14,562 nt of DNA, from positions 1-14,562 of the forward strand of contig JAGCTA010000236.1 of NCBI GenBank assembly GCA_017963875.1, in the 5' to 3' direction. This DNA is from Victivallales bacterium (GTDB lineage Bacteria > Verrucomicrobiota > Lentisphaeria > Oligosphaerales > Oligosphaeraceae). The notes under the pieces were generated by a model, which was given only the letters and a program-made list of their open reading frames with translations, ran no database searches and was not told the origin of the DNA. How positions within the stretch are numbered: position 1 is the stretch's first letter; each line of letters begins with the position of its first letter. Shown one piece after another: positions 14,361 through 14,562 of this stretch. The position numbers were made by a program, and so were the translations under genes.

Positions 14361-14562
14361 ATGACAGACAATCCACAAGGCAAAAGCAAGGCATATCAGG
14401 CAGCAGGCGTTGACATTGATTTAGCGACTTCACTGCTAAAGAAAGTCAAAGGGAAAATCTCGGCGACGCGTCGCCCCGAAGCACTTGCACCTATCGGCGG
14501 TTTTGGCGGGCTTTTCCAGATCGACTTGTCCAGATGGAAGCACCCCGTCATGGTCACGAGCA
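14361..14562 (+). CDS. purM: Phosphoribosylformylglycinamidine cyclo-ligase (AIR synthetase), 5' part only
   Basis: The frame opens at ATG 14361 and runs off the window end, giving 67 residues. AYQAAGVDIDLATSLLKKVK (11-30) matches the invariant PurM N-terminus (Y-x-x-AGVDI-x-x-G-x-x-LV), and RPEALAPIGGFGGLFQID (39-56) matches its GGFGGLF segment. The start of the conserved P-x-x-V strand (KHPVMVTS) is reached at the edge; the ATP-binding motif that normally follows lies beyond it. PurM catalyses ATP-dependent ring closure of FGAM to AIR in de novo purine synthesis in the cytoplasm. AAAAGG lies 10 bases upstream of the ATG. The gene is transcribed away from sir2, and its regulation may involve the palindrome in the shared gap. 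Confidence 0.92.
   Translation, partial: MTDNPQGKSKAYQAAGVDIDLATSLLKKVKGKISATRRPEALAPIGGFGGLFQIDLSRWKHPVMVTS

Noticed and set aside
1..14562. CRISPR array, tRNA, rRNA, transposase or phage genes
   Set aside because: No regularly spaced direct repeats, cloverleaf sequences, rRNA motifs or recombinase/transposase motifs were seen on either strand.

Overview
The window carries twelve protein-coding genes, two of them cut by the window edges. It most likely comes from a member of the PVC superphylum, probably a Lentisphaerota (Victivallis/Oligosphaera-like) bacterium. This rests on gene content: a prepilin-type protein with an H-x(n)-DG C-terminal motif and no Gly before the cleavage site, next to a secreted DUF4838 protein and a LacI-type regulator. 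From memory, this combination is heavily amplified in Lentisphaerota and Planctomycetota. Base composition is moderate and Shine-Dalgarno sites are weak or absent before many genes. The taxonomic call is an inference; no rRNA or other marker is present.

Left part (1-7050, all + strand): the end of a polar amino-acid ABC permease and its ATPase, six bases apart; a GNAT acetyltransferase with an Eis-like layout; a large RNase II/R-family exoribonuclease whose N-terminal half resembles the cyanobacterial/plastid type; a small membrane-anchored protein of unknown function; RodA (SEDS peptidoglycan glycosyltransferase) with an enlarged extracytoplasmic loop; and a short type I signal peptidase. 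The last three are tightly packed and look like one envelope-biogenesis transcription unit.

Middle (7051-8861): a 273-base gap holding a 151-base element closed by a perfect 14-base inverted repeat with internal hairpins, one of them REP-like. An AT-rich putative promoter follows, then a methylenetetrahydrofolate-reductase-like protein that joins a MetF-type barrel to a Cys-rich MetV-type (MTHFR_C) tail. A short convergent gap follows.

Right part (8862-13340, - strand): a self-contained cassette transcribed pseudopilin, then secreted DUF4838 TIM-barrel protein, then LacI-family regulator. Its leader has a consensus -35 box, a -10 box, and a perfect 16-base palindrome with central CpG overlapping the -10. 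This is the arrangement expected if the LacI protein at the end of the operon represses its own operon until a glycan-derived ligand appears. It is the most interesting system in the window.

Right edge: a Sir2-family NAD-dependent deacylase (- strand), with one of the four usual zinc cysteines apparently missing, is divergent from the 5' end of purM (AIR synthetase). The shared 159-base gap contains a perfect 18-base palindrome beside a good candidate sir2 promoter. No rRNA, tRNA, CRISPR array, transposase or prophage gene was recognised, and no gene-free stretch exceeds 300 bases.
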